A stretch of 64,000 nucleotides of DNA, taken from NCBI GenBank assembly GCA_002189035.1, contig CM007989.1:868001-932000 (forward strand). Direction: 5' to 3'. The notes below the pieces were generated by a model. The model was not told where the DNA came from. It was given only the letters and a program-made list of their open reading frames with translations, and ran no database searches. The translations under genes were made by a program, and so were the position numbers. Positions 50,441 to 60,837 of this stretch are shown in pieces. How positions within the stretch are numbered: the stretch's first letter is position 1; each line of letters starts with the position of its first letter. Origin of the DNA: Utricularia gibba (lineage: Eukaryota; Streptophyta; Magnoliopsida; Lamiales; Lentibulariaceae).

Positions 50441-51548
50441 AACTGTGGTAGATGATATCGATATCTTATATATGCATGAGTTAATGGCCACACTCAAGTA
50501 AGGGTGTAAGTCAAATACCATATACATTATGGATGAAACATAGAAATAAATTATATAAACAGATTCTATGTAATCTTACATGAGTTTTTTTTTTAAAACA
50601 AAAAAAATTTAAAATTATAAGAATTGAATATTCGAAGAAAACAATATTATGTAAGAATTATATATGTGTGTATGTAAAATGATGATATTGCTATTGAACC
50701 AAATATATGATAAATGTTCTACCACGCGTCAGGGGAACCACCATCCCCTTGACTATGCTGCCAATGAATGGAATCTGAATAATCCTATGTGTTTTTTCAA
50801 CGATTTGGAGTTTAGGGTCTAGGGATGTGATATGGTTGATAATGAGAGCAAGATATTGAAAGATGATCAGCAATTCCTTTTCATTAGGTGGTAACGTGGT
50901 CTCTACTGCCATCAAATATGATCAGAAATTAATTATTTTTTGTCAACTGATTTATGTAAGCATTAGAAATTAATGATTAGAATTTCAATTTTTGAAATAA
51001 TAATGATTTTTCTGATTTTTAAATAATAATATTTTAGAAAAACAGATATGTACTTTAGATAAACATGGGTATTTACGTCATTTGAATAGTGTAATAAATA
51101 TATGTAAATAATCGATTCTTGGATCGGTGATTTTGGGTGCGAATGTAGGAGGTGGTCTCCTTTTTTAAAAATTTTAATATTTTTATTTATTAATTTAAAT
51201 AATAAATATTTATTAATTAAAAATTAATTAATCAAAATTCTAATTCTTCCTTTTAATTTTTCTATATTTTCGTCTATTTCCATCATCTACCCATGTTGTC
51301 ACATTTCATCATTCATCAATTAAAATTTTAATTTTCATGAATATTTTACTTTGTATTAAAAATTATTTTATTTTAGTATTTTAATTACCACAAATACCAA
51401 TTATTTTTTCCCGACATGGGAATTGCAGGTGGGCTGGGCTAGCTGACTGTTAGTTGTATTGGAGGTAGTTGTGAAGCGACCTCCTGGACGAGGGAGTGTA
51501 TTTAGTAGACCTCTTTCCAACGGATGGGAGCATTGAATTTTTGATGAT
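50441..51548. other. Spacer before CYP82-like gene
   Basis: AT-rich DNA. It includes 50757-50930, related to 47380-47535. No gene seen. Confidence 0.5.
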
Positions 51549-53285
51549 ATGACGGTGTCGGAATACCTTGGGCTCTTTGGCTGCTTAGTCTTCCTGTTTC
51601 TTTTCCGGAGGCTGTCCAGTAAAAGGGGAGGCGAGTTGCCGCCGGAGCCGCCGGGGCGTGGCCGATAGTCGGCCATCTTCCCCTGATTGGCAACAAGAAA
51701 CACATTGCTCATTCGATGACGGAACTCGCCGCGAAATACGGCGACCTTTTCGGCCTGCGGATGGGGATGATGCGCGTGGTGGTGGTGGGCAGCCGTGAGA
51801 TTGCGGAGGAGTTTTACACCGCCGTGGATAAGGTGCTTGTGGACCGGCCGCAGACGAGCAGCGGGAAACACCTCGCTTACGACTTCGCGGCCTTCGGGTT
51901 CGCAAACGGGCCGTACTGGAGAGAGATGAGGAAAATCGTCACTGTGGAGGTCCTCTCCTCCCGCTCCTTGGACTCCATGCGGAACCTCCGGGTCTCCGAG
52001 ATAACGCAGAGCATCCACGAACTGTACCGGGAAGCAACCAAGCGCCTAGAAGCTACAAAGATAGCCATCAGCTCCTGGGTGGAACAAGTCACCCTCAACA
52101 TAATCGTCAGAACGCTAGCCGGAAAACGCTATGCCCAAGGCTCGCCTCCCTCCCTCGGATCTCAATTTTCCGATCACTCGTATTGTAAAACGAACCAGGA
52201 ATGAGTTGCCTCTTTCTTTTTCTTTTCTTGTTGCGGGGAACAGGTAGTGATGAAGTGAAGACTTTCAGAAAGCAGATGAGTGAGTTCACGTTGCTGGCCG
52301 GCGAGTTCGTGCTGTATGATGTGATCCCACTTCCGCTATTGCGATGGATTGATCCTCAGAAGCATCTCAAGAGGATGAAGACCGTCTCGAAGGAGCTGGA
52401 CGCCATCGTGGAGACGTGGATACAGGAACACATTCTTGCGAAAGCCAGGAAGGAAGAAGGCGGAGGTGATCACGACTTCATAGATGCGATGCTCTCCGTC
52501 ATGGAACGCAACGGTAAATTAAACCTCACCGGAGCAGGGATCTCCCCATCGGCGATGAAAGTCATCAAGGCGACAGTCGTGGTGAGTTTTCGGACGACCG
52601 AAAATAACGGGTGTTGAATGGGATAAGATTGTGGAGACTGTGTGTACGTGCTTTTGTTGCAGAACGTGATCTTGGGAGGATTCGACACCACATCGCTGTT
52701 CATCGTGTGGACGCTCTCTCTCCTGGCGAAAAACAGACACGTGCTAAAGAAGGCACAAGAGGAGATCGACGGCGAGATCGGGAAGGAAGCATGGGTGCAG
52801 GAATCAGACATCTCAGAGGGGAAATTGCCGTACCTTCAGGCCATCCTTAAAGAAGTCCTCCGCCTCTATCCCCGCTGCCGTTATCACTCCCCCGGGTGGC
52901 GACGGAGGACTGCCGTCTCGCAGGATACCGGATTCTGAAGGGGACACAACTGTTCGTGAATTTGAGGAAGATCCAGCGAGACCCGGAGCTCTGGGAAGAC
53001 CCGCACCGGTTCATGCCGGAGAGGTTTCTGGGAAAGAAGGCACATGTTGAGTTCATGAGTAGGGATTTCGAGTACGCCCCCTTCGGAGCGGGGAGGCGAT
53101 CGTGCCCTGGAACCTCCTTCGCTATGCACGTAACCGGCTTGTTGATCGGACGGCTGGTGCAGGGGTTCGATTTCGACGGCGGAGACGGCGTGGACATGGA
53201 AGAAGGGCTGGGGATCACCATGCCCAGGGCGAATCCTTTGGAGATGTTTCTCACTCCCCGTCTAGCTCCACAACTATACGCCTAG
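51549..53285 (+). CDS. Cytochrome P450, CYP82-like (two apparent frameshifts)
   Basis: An ER-anchored heme mono-oxygenase; substrate unknown (CYP82 enzymes act on terpenoids, flavonoids and alkaloids). Start 51549: a membrane anchor (EYLGLFGCLVFLFLFRRL), the Pro-rich hinge LPPEPPG, then AKYGDLFGLRMG, GPYWREMRKI, GGFDTT (I-helix), KEVLRLYP (ExxR), PHRFMPERF and FGAGRRSCPG with the heme Cys, ending LAPQLYA (stop 53283). Exons are ~51549-52138, ~52244-52563 region to GTGAGT, and 52663-53285. Two one-base deletions break the frame: in G-run 51653-51656 and in C-run 52870-52873. The truncated sister copy keeps the longer form at the second site. The first intron has no clean GT donor at the expected place. 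It may be functional if these are sequence errors. Confidence 0.82.
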
Positions 53286-53412
53286 CCGGGGACCATAGAA
53301 CTGTTGTTGGAGTGGTCCTTTTTCTTTTTGCTGTGGCCATGAATAAATGCATAACCAAGTTGGTTGCAGATCTGATAGATAGAAGCAAAGTATTGTCGTT
53401 GACAGCAACATC

Positions 53413-56400
53413 TCATAGTTGTTTAGCTTTCGCCGCTTTCGCCGCTTTCTCCTGCTTCAACCTTTTCCATTCTTTGAGAGCAGCTAGAAGGACGTGCAGC
53501 GAAACCGGCAGGAAGAAGGGCTGCGCAAACAGGATGGGAGGAACCCAAGTTCAAAAGCATGCATCTTTCTTGGAATGTAAGTTCATGTGCAGGAAGAAGG
53601 GCACCCACCGAGTAGACAGCGAAGCAGTGTTCGAATGAGAAGTAGCTCACAGACATCATGGAGGGATGGTAGAAAGCATCCTCCGCGAAGGATCTTGCAT
53701 ATCTCGAGGACACTGGGATGAGGGGCAGGGAATCGAAATGAACATACATTTTACTGAGGTGAAGAGAGGATTGAATCACGAAAGCATACCCGCAGCAGAA
53801 TCATGAACTCCTGCGGATGCGTTGCTCAGGGCCATTCTAGCGGCTTCAAGGAATACTTCACCTGTGTGTCAGTGTACTGCATGTTAGGACGTCTTCATAG
53901 CGACAACCATGACTACCCTACCTGTCTCAGTATTGACAACTAGATTGTCAGCAAAGAGACACAGGCATCAATAAATATGGGCCCATTTGACAAAGAATAT
54001 AGAAATGGGGATTACCTGTTTACCTATTTCATCCTTGATGATCATCCTTGGGAGGGATTGAACCTGCTTGAAACGTCTTCATTAAAGAGTTGAAAATCGA
54101 CTTGCAGGATTAATATCATTAGCTGGGAAACCTCAACTAGCATCCTTTGATTTGATTTAAGATGCAGGGAACTAATATTGAATTTTTTAGCCAAAGGAAA
54201 ACATTTCAACCATGTTGAGGTAAAAAATAACTTGAAACTGATAATGTACCAGACGAGAAATAAATCCACATTGGATTTTTTTAGCTAAAGGAAAACATTG
54301 CAACGTTTGGACTAAAAAAGAACTTGAAACTGATAACGTACCAGACGAGAAATAGATCCGAGCGTTGTCATGCACTGATGAATGTTGAAATACGTATGCT
54401 GCCGTGACAAGACATCGAGTTCCCTTTCACAAACATAACCACATAAGGCTTGAAGTACTAATAAGTGCTGTTCAGAAAGACTATAAACGCATTATGTCAG
54501 CGCTAAAGCGAAGAAAGATGCATCGCATCCATCAATCATTTATCCAAAAAAATGTTTTCTGATTTGTCAGAATTCTGACAGATCCTAAGCCCTTGTTCAC
54601 AAACCATTCAACCTATAATCTTACCATTGTGCAAACCCTCTTTCAACTGCCAGTATCTGTAACGAGTCTGATGGATTACCAAAATGAAGAGGAGAGTTCA
54701 GCCCAAAGAGCTTCCGAATCTGAGCAAGGAAAACTTCAAAAATTTTCCTTGTGGCCTGTTCAGAATTTGGAAGTTAAGAAAAGCTGGCAGTTGTACACAA
54801 AAGATAAGTCTTGACCCATAAAACAAGACATTCTGGAATAGCTTCACCATGTAAAATTTTGTTACCAAACCAAGAACACTCTCCGTGCATGTGTATCAAT
54901 TTTATTTGCCAATATTCACACATTTAGTCAGTTTGTTCTAGTTGCAGCTTACGTCAGGAGAAATCTTCTGCCTGGAACGAGACCTTGGTTGCAGGCAATC
55001 TGGAGGGTTCCAGACAACTACCCCTCCCCACATCTGAAAGTTTGTGGACAAAGATGCATTAGATTTGACAAAAAACTCAAAGTGTACGGTATGGGAAAAT
55101 AAAACTCACTGGTGAAATGAACCCATTTGCAGAAGAAATTTCTCCATTTGGGAGCTGAAACTGGAGTGGACACTCCATGGCTGATGGCACATATCTATAC
55201 ACGAGGAGGAAATGCAAGGTCAAAGGAAAAAAATCTGCTCAAGTGTAAGACACGGAGCAACAAGAATGTGATTGGCTAGACATTTTAAGTAGTAATGTAA
55301 TAGCCAGATAAAGATTATACACCACAAAATGTAGGATCTTTGATTGTCCTCCAGCGTCAACTGATGTATCCAAATGCCACTCATTGGAGTTCACCTATAA
55401 GACTTCAGCAGATGAGAAATTTCAGGGGAAAAGGCCAGATATGACAGGTAATCATTAGTTAACCCTTCCACGGTTAAAACTCAGAATATGAAGGGAAAAA
55501 AATCATTAATTTACTTGGAAAAAGGAATGTTGATAAAAGTTAGCACGTGAAACAAAGAACGGACATAATCTTACAAAGAAAGGAAGATCTTCCTTAGTGT
55601 ATATGTAGCTGCCGAGCTTGTCATCCCAACGCGGAAATGAAGACCTTGGAGTATGATATAGCACCTGTGCACACCAGGAAACATCCCATGTGAATTCTAA
55701 AAAAACAGAACCTCAACACCTGGTCAGTTGGATGCAGAAACAGACTGTTGGTAAGAAAATTGACCAAATGAAAAACAAGAGGCGCAACCTGGCTCTCAAT
55801 TTTAATATCTGCCACAGGCTGCAAACCCTTGGTTACTGGCATCAAGATATTCTCATCGATATCTTGGAAATCCCTGCAGGTAGTGAATAAATTCAAAGAC
55901 ACAAAACATTTACTACAAAATAGGTGCTAGATATTACCAAAAAAAAAGACTTTTTTTCAGCCCTGCTGATTTCAGTCACTAGGATCCAAAGATTATAAAA
56001 AGGAAAAATCAAAAGATGTGGGAGAGCATTCAATCACTAAAAATAATACTTATAAGGAAACGCATACCAGCCGTATGTCCAATCACTCGGATTTGCATTC
56101 AGCAAACTGAAGGAAAATACAGTCCTTCCGTCCGCCCCTACAGGCATGAACTCTCCACTGATTGATGATTCTTCCCTCCAACCATTCACAAACACCTTCA
56201 CGAAAGTGTCAGCCACCTTCTTCACCGCTCCATTCACTGAAAAATTACCCACTGTCCATGCATGCCTATACTTGCCAATCACTGTCTTGATCTTCACTAA
56301 GTTCTCCCTCCGAGCAACAATCACAGTATAGACATTTTCCAAAGTTCCCTGACTGTTAACACTATCGAATAAAACATGTAACTTCTCATCAAAAGTGTCA

Positions 56401-57016
56401 ACATCGAGTTTTCCCAACTCTTTAAGCCTAATCAGCTCAATCAACGATTCGCACTCCCATTCCGGACGATGGCCACTATGAGAGCAATCAGAACCAGAAT
56501 ACAGGGTAACATATACCGCAGAGTCATAGCTACAAGAGCCGCCGGGAAGTGCACCGTTCCCCGCTAGGCTCCGCATTTGAGACCGAGTCAAAACCGACAA
56601 CTCCTCGGGTGTTGAATTCAACCCCTCGAAGCCAACAAAAACTGCTCGGAACTTGCAAGGGAAATGCAACGGAGAAGAAAAGAATGTGGCCGACAATTCC
56701 TCGATTTCTCTGAAGGGCAGCGGTGATCTGTAAATCTCCACAGATTTAAACAGAAATGGAAGACCTGGGTAACGATATACACCATCAACAAGGGCAATAA
56801 AGTTCGATTTAAGGATTTTCAGAAGTTGAAATAGTGAGAACAGTGACCTAAGAGAAAAGACAGAAGAACAGAGAAGGTGAGAGTGAAGCGCTTGAGTCCT
56901 GGTTTCTTTTTACGTATAGTTTCCTTGTCGAGTTCCGGCTCTGCATCTCGTCCCTCGGAAGATGAAGGCGGCGCTGAATCATCGATTTCCGTCATCGCTG
57001 AATCGTCGATTGCCAT
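53413..57016 (-). CDS. PIGS: GPI transamidase subunit PIG-S
   Basis: An ER membrane subunit of the complex that attaches GPI anchors to proteins. About 13 exons, including 56848-57016, 56068-56764, 55789-55873, 55575-55664, 55321-55394, 55110-55194, 54953-55033 and 54625-54755, then four short ones and a last exon ending at 53413. Landmarks are the N-terminal TM segment (FTLTFSVLLSFLL), VEIYRSPLPFREIEEL, FPCKFRAVFVGF, VGKYRHAWTVG, GEFMPVGADGRTVFSFSLLNA, MWGGVVVWNPP, ELDVLSRQHTYFNIH, SVSYFSFEHCFAVYS and the C-terminal TM FFLPVSLHVLLAALKEWKR. One base is missing near 53848-53852 (family VKxSLEAARMAL). An intron carries a tandem duplication reaching into exon 9. Confidence 0.92.
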
Positions 57017-57159
57017 CTACAGTCCGCCGGTTCACTTGTATTTATACCGGAGTTGGAGCAATTAGGTGGCATTAGCTACTTAAAAAAAAGAGCTTTTAAT
57101 ATTCCTTCTGGGGTTTTCGTTTCCCCCAAATTGGAAGATCGAAGCCCTAATTCGCAACA
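57017..57159. promoter_or_regulatory. Compact bidirectional promoter PIG-S / FHA2
   Basis: Only 143 bp separate the two divergent start codons. TATTTATA at 57039-57046 reads as TATAAATA toward PIG-S but is only ~23 bp from its first ATG. The real PIG-S start could therefore be the second Met (MTEIDDS). Confidence 0.5.
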
Positions 57160-58421
57160 ATGGGGAGCGATGTGGAAGCAGGCTTCGCCAAGCTACAAGG
57201 TGAAGACTTCGAATACTACATGCAGACATACTCCATCGTGCTCGGCCGCAACTCTAAGAAGTCCTCCGTAGACGTGGATCTCTCCTCCCTCGGCGGGGGA
57301 TGAACATCAGCCGCCATCACGCCCGCATTTTCTACGATTTTCAGCGTCGTCGTTTTGCCCTGGAGGTTCTGGGGAAGAATGGCTGTCTCGTTGAGGGTGT
57401 TCTTCATCTCCCTGGCAATCCTCCGGTGAAGCTCGATTCGCAGGACCTATTGCAAATTGGGGACAAGGAATTTTACTTTTTGTTGCCCGTGAGGAGTATT
57501 CTCGGCGGCCCTGTCGGGTCCAGGCACCAGCCAAGCAATTACGCCATGGGGTCTACGCCGCATCACTATCATTCTCCTGCTCAGGGTCTAATGAATCACA
57601 TGGTGCTGCCTCCTGGTTCTGGAGGCGGAGTTTCTGGCTATGGGAAAAAGGGAAGAGGGAGGGGAGAGTACTATGAGGATGAGCGTAATGAGGCGGATGG
57701 TCTAGCTGGTGGGGATGATGGGTCTTCTGGAAGCAAGAGAATCAGGCGGGGCGATATAGTTGATGGTTCTGGTAATTCCGGCTATGGTTTTGGTTCCGGT
57801 GGTAAATCTGGGAGTTCTGGGCAGTTGGGTAAGTTCCAAAATCTTCATTTTTTTGGGAAATTTAAGCTTAAAATTTCAATTTTTTCTCGATCTTAATCCA
57901 TTTTGTTGATACCTGATATGTGAAGACTTCCCCCATCTGGCGCTCTGAAACGTGAGTTCTTCTGCAGATAAAAAGGTGGATGGACGGTCTCATGTCATTA
58001 GGGAAGCCGACGAGGAGCAACTCCTTCAATTAGAAGAGAAAGATGTTGTGTCATCGGTGGCAACAGTGCTTTCTGATTTATGTGGCCCTGGAGAATGGAT
58101 GCCCATGGAGAAACTCCACTTTGAGGTACTCTTTTCATGCTTCAAGTGAAATGGACATCTTACAACAAGCAGCAACATGTTCATTGAGACTGAGGTGAAT
58201 GAATGAATCATGTTGTGCAGTTGGTGGAGAAATTCAGCCATGTGTGGCACCATGCTCGTGTGCGGAGATACTTGAGATGGGATGATGACTCGAGCCCAGA
58301 AGCAAAGGGAAAGCCCTGGTATGGTCTGCTCAAGTTACTGAGAAAGTATCCGGAGCATTTTGTCATAAACACCAGATCAACTGGTTCACAGTTCGTCTCC
58401 CTCGTCTCACTATTGTCATGA
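57160..58421 (+). CDS. FHA2: Forkhead-associated domain protein FHA2
   Basis: A nuclear phosphothreonine-binding FHA protein; the Arabidopsis FHA2 group acts in transcription and stamen development. Exons are 57160-57828, 57968-58125 and 58221-58421. The FHA domain occupies about residues 10-110 (DFEYYMQTYSIVLGRNSKK, MNISRHHARIFYDF, LEVLGKNGCLVEG, LLQIGDKEFYFLLPVRSILGG). A Gly/acidic linker follows, then a conserved C-terminal region (VATVLSDLCGPGEWMPMEKL, AKGKPWYGLLKLLRKYPEHFVINTRS) ending FVSLVSLLS. Oddity: the SLGGG-MNISR junction lacks one G in the run 57295-57299. As written a TGA follows immediately and the protein would stop at residue ~47. This fits a homopolymer error. Confidence 0.93.
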
Positions 58422-58806
58422 CACATTCATGCTCATCTACTCTCTTGTATCCTTGTAACATTAATGCTTATCCTCACCTTTCGCATATGTTTTATGTATC
58501 AAACATTGTGAAAAGGGCTTTTCTCCAACTCGCATCAGGTGTTCGGATGGGGATAAGGATAACTATGAGAAAAATGTCCAGTTTGTGGGTTGTTTTGGCT
58601 GTATCCAAGCTCGCCCAGAACTGATCAAAGTTCAAGTGGAAACATTTACCTCGCGTGTAAGACCTTAACCTTTGAGTAAAATCAAAAACCGAAATGTTAA
58701 GCAAGTACTTGCTCATTCTGAAAAATACAATAGCAACATCACAGCAGCCAGTTTTGAGTGCATGGCATGAGATCTATCTTGTTGTACATAAGAAGTTGTA
58801 AAGGCA
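58422..58806 (+). other. FHA2 3' region with an unassigned open segment
   Basis: Convergent 3' spacer. Frame 58540-58668 is preceded by a possible acceptor (CATCAG) and encodes DKDNYEKNVQFVGC...IQARPELIKVQVETFTS before a TAA. It looks like a real exon but belongs to no recognised neighbour. Confidence 0.35.
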
Positions 58807-59890
58807 TCAGGATTTGCCTTTGTGCAGGGTATGGCCTTGCTGTTCCCTTGCTTGCTTTGCAGCAAGAGCTTCCTCGTCAAGAACTTGGATGGGAGACCAT
58901 TCGGGCATTCTCAACCAACTATCCTTTTTCTCCATGAACTCCTTCAAAGTTGGCATCAGCTTCAAAGCTGCATAATCAAAGGTTGTTCCAGCGACAGCGA
59001 ACGCAACGGAATAACGAGCAGCTCCGACAGGGCCTCCTATTGTACAAACATAACAAAAATCGCAGGCTCCTTTAATATGTTTCATAGAAACAAACGGGAG
59101 AACCATTGGAGAATATGAAAATGGTCTGCATTCAGTGTCAGGATAAGATGACTAGAAGATAATGCAGGAAGGGATGGAATCCCAGCGAACCTTGAAGACG
59201 TCCGAGGACAGCACCACTGCAAAAGCCTCCTACAGCAGAATTCAGCAGGTCATCAGGTTTTCCGGCTCTACTCACCCGGATTAACTCACGTGCACCTGCC
59301 ATTCTAAAGCGTTCAATAGTTGCAGCTTAAAAGCAATAAGTATGTGAGAAGAGATGGACCGCAATGAGCCTAGATCAAATCCATCACGATTCCAGAAATA
59401 AACAAATCATCCAGTAGTTATCTCTTGGTTCAACCAATTCACATCCAAAATAGGCTGCTAGAGTTCAGTATGTGTGCAGGTAATGTGCACTAGAAAGACT
59501 GGACATCTCAAGACAAATATCTAACCCAGAAAACGCAGAACCGAGGAAACATACATACCGCAATAACAGCCCGTAACTATAGCAAAATTGGAAGCATATG
59601 TTGATGACATTTTAGCAAGCCCGTGAATCTTTTTGTGCTTGGAAACGAACCCAAAGGCTCCACCAGCCATCCCTATTCGAAATGAAAAGTTGAAGGTTCG
59701 AGAGCAATATCAATAAAAGAAATTTCCATAAAACCTGGCAAACAAAAGTGAAGAAAAGATGGAGACTAAAAGGAATACCTCCAATGAGTGTAGGGATCAG
59801 TATGCGATCTTTCAGCGTGCCCCATGTAGATGGAATTGGTGAAAGGGGAGGATCATCAGGATGAGATGGCTTCTTGTCATCTGAGGCCAT
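58807..59890 (-). CDS. Tim17/Tim22/Tim23-family (PRAT) membrane protein
   Basis: Probably a mitochondrial or plastid inner/outer-membrane protein of the PRAT family (pre-protein and amino-acid transporters). Exons are 59779-59890, 59559-59672, 59191-59295 and 58807-59036, giving 186 aa in phase from MASDDKKPSHPDDPP; an ATG at 59902 adds four residues. Glycine-rich TM segments are ILIPTLIGGMAGGAFGFV, YASNFAIVTGCYCGARELI, LNSAVGGFCSGAVLGRL and GGPVGAARYSVAFAVAGTTFDYAAL, the usual four of the fold. The C-terminus is hydrophilic (WSPIQVLDEEALAAKQAREQQ). I cannot say which branch (TIM, OEP16-like or complex I B14.7-like) it belongs to. Confidence 0.8.
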
Positions 59891-60837
59891 CTCAAAGGAC
59901 AACCACCCTAATAAAAAAGAATCCGCAAGGAGGAAAGGAAACGAAAAAAGTCACTTCACTGCACGTATTCCACTCCCACGGAACCGAAAATCTGAGTGAC
60001 GCAGTCAATCCTTCAATTACTATCGTTAAACCCTAAATCCAGAAGCCAAAACCACATGGTGCTTCAGATACCCAAAAAAAAAAAAAATTTTTTTTCTATA
60101 ACCCATGAACCTATCACCGGAAAACAAGCACCCAGATCAATACATCCACTGCGTCCACAACGCACCGGAGAGAACGAAAAAAAAAAGACAAAGAAGAAGC
60201 TCCTTTCAAAACGAACGACTCGTATTGAAAACACTGATCGAGAGGCTTACTGTTAAGGATTCAATATTTCATCAACGAAGCAAATGAATCCCCGAACTGG
60301 AAAATTCTCTTTGGGATCGTTGGGAAGACGAACCTCCCGCCGAAGGCGACAAGGCATTTTAACCTGTCTTTAATAATATTGAAAAAAAGTGAAATCTAAT
60401 TCATCAATACTAAAACGTGAGCTTTTTGTTTCTTTTCCCGTACAAACACAGACAATTGCTGCAATTTAGCCGTAAATCACATGCTTCCCTCGTAAAGAAA
60501 CAAAAATCTTGTATCTGGAGAAAGTTAATAAAACAGGGCAAAGCAACCGAAATACTGTTCAAATGTTACAACTCGATTACAATGAAGAAACAGTACAGGC
60601 CTTGCCCAAGTCAGCAAGCATCAAGAGTTTCGTGAAGCTCAGGATGCTATTGAACTACTATCTCTATACCTGCTTCGAGTTCTCCCGAACTACCTAAGCA
60701 TATAGGTATCTGTATCACTGGAAACATACCAAAATATTCGTATGTGTAGCCAACAGGGGTGGTATCCAGAAACCAGAAGCATCGACGCAAGGTATAACAT
60801 ATTCCAGGGTGAAAAGATCATCAGTATAGAGAGGTGA
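59891..60837. other. Spacer between PRAT gene and SFH gene
   Basis: 5' leader and promoter of the PRAT gene (with A/T homopolymers near 60074-60097) and 3' flank of the SFH gene. No gene recognised. Confidence 0.5.
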
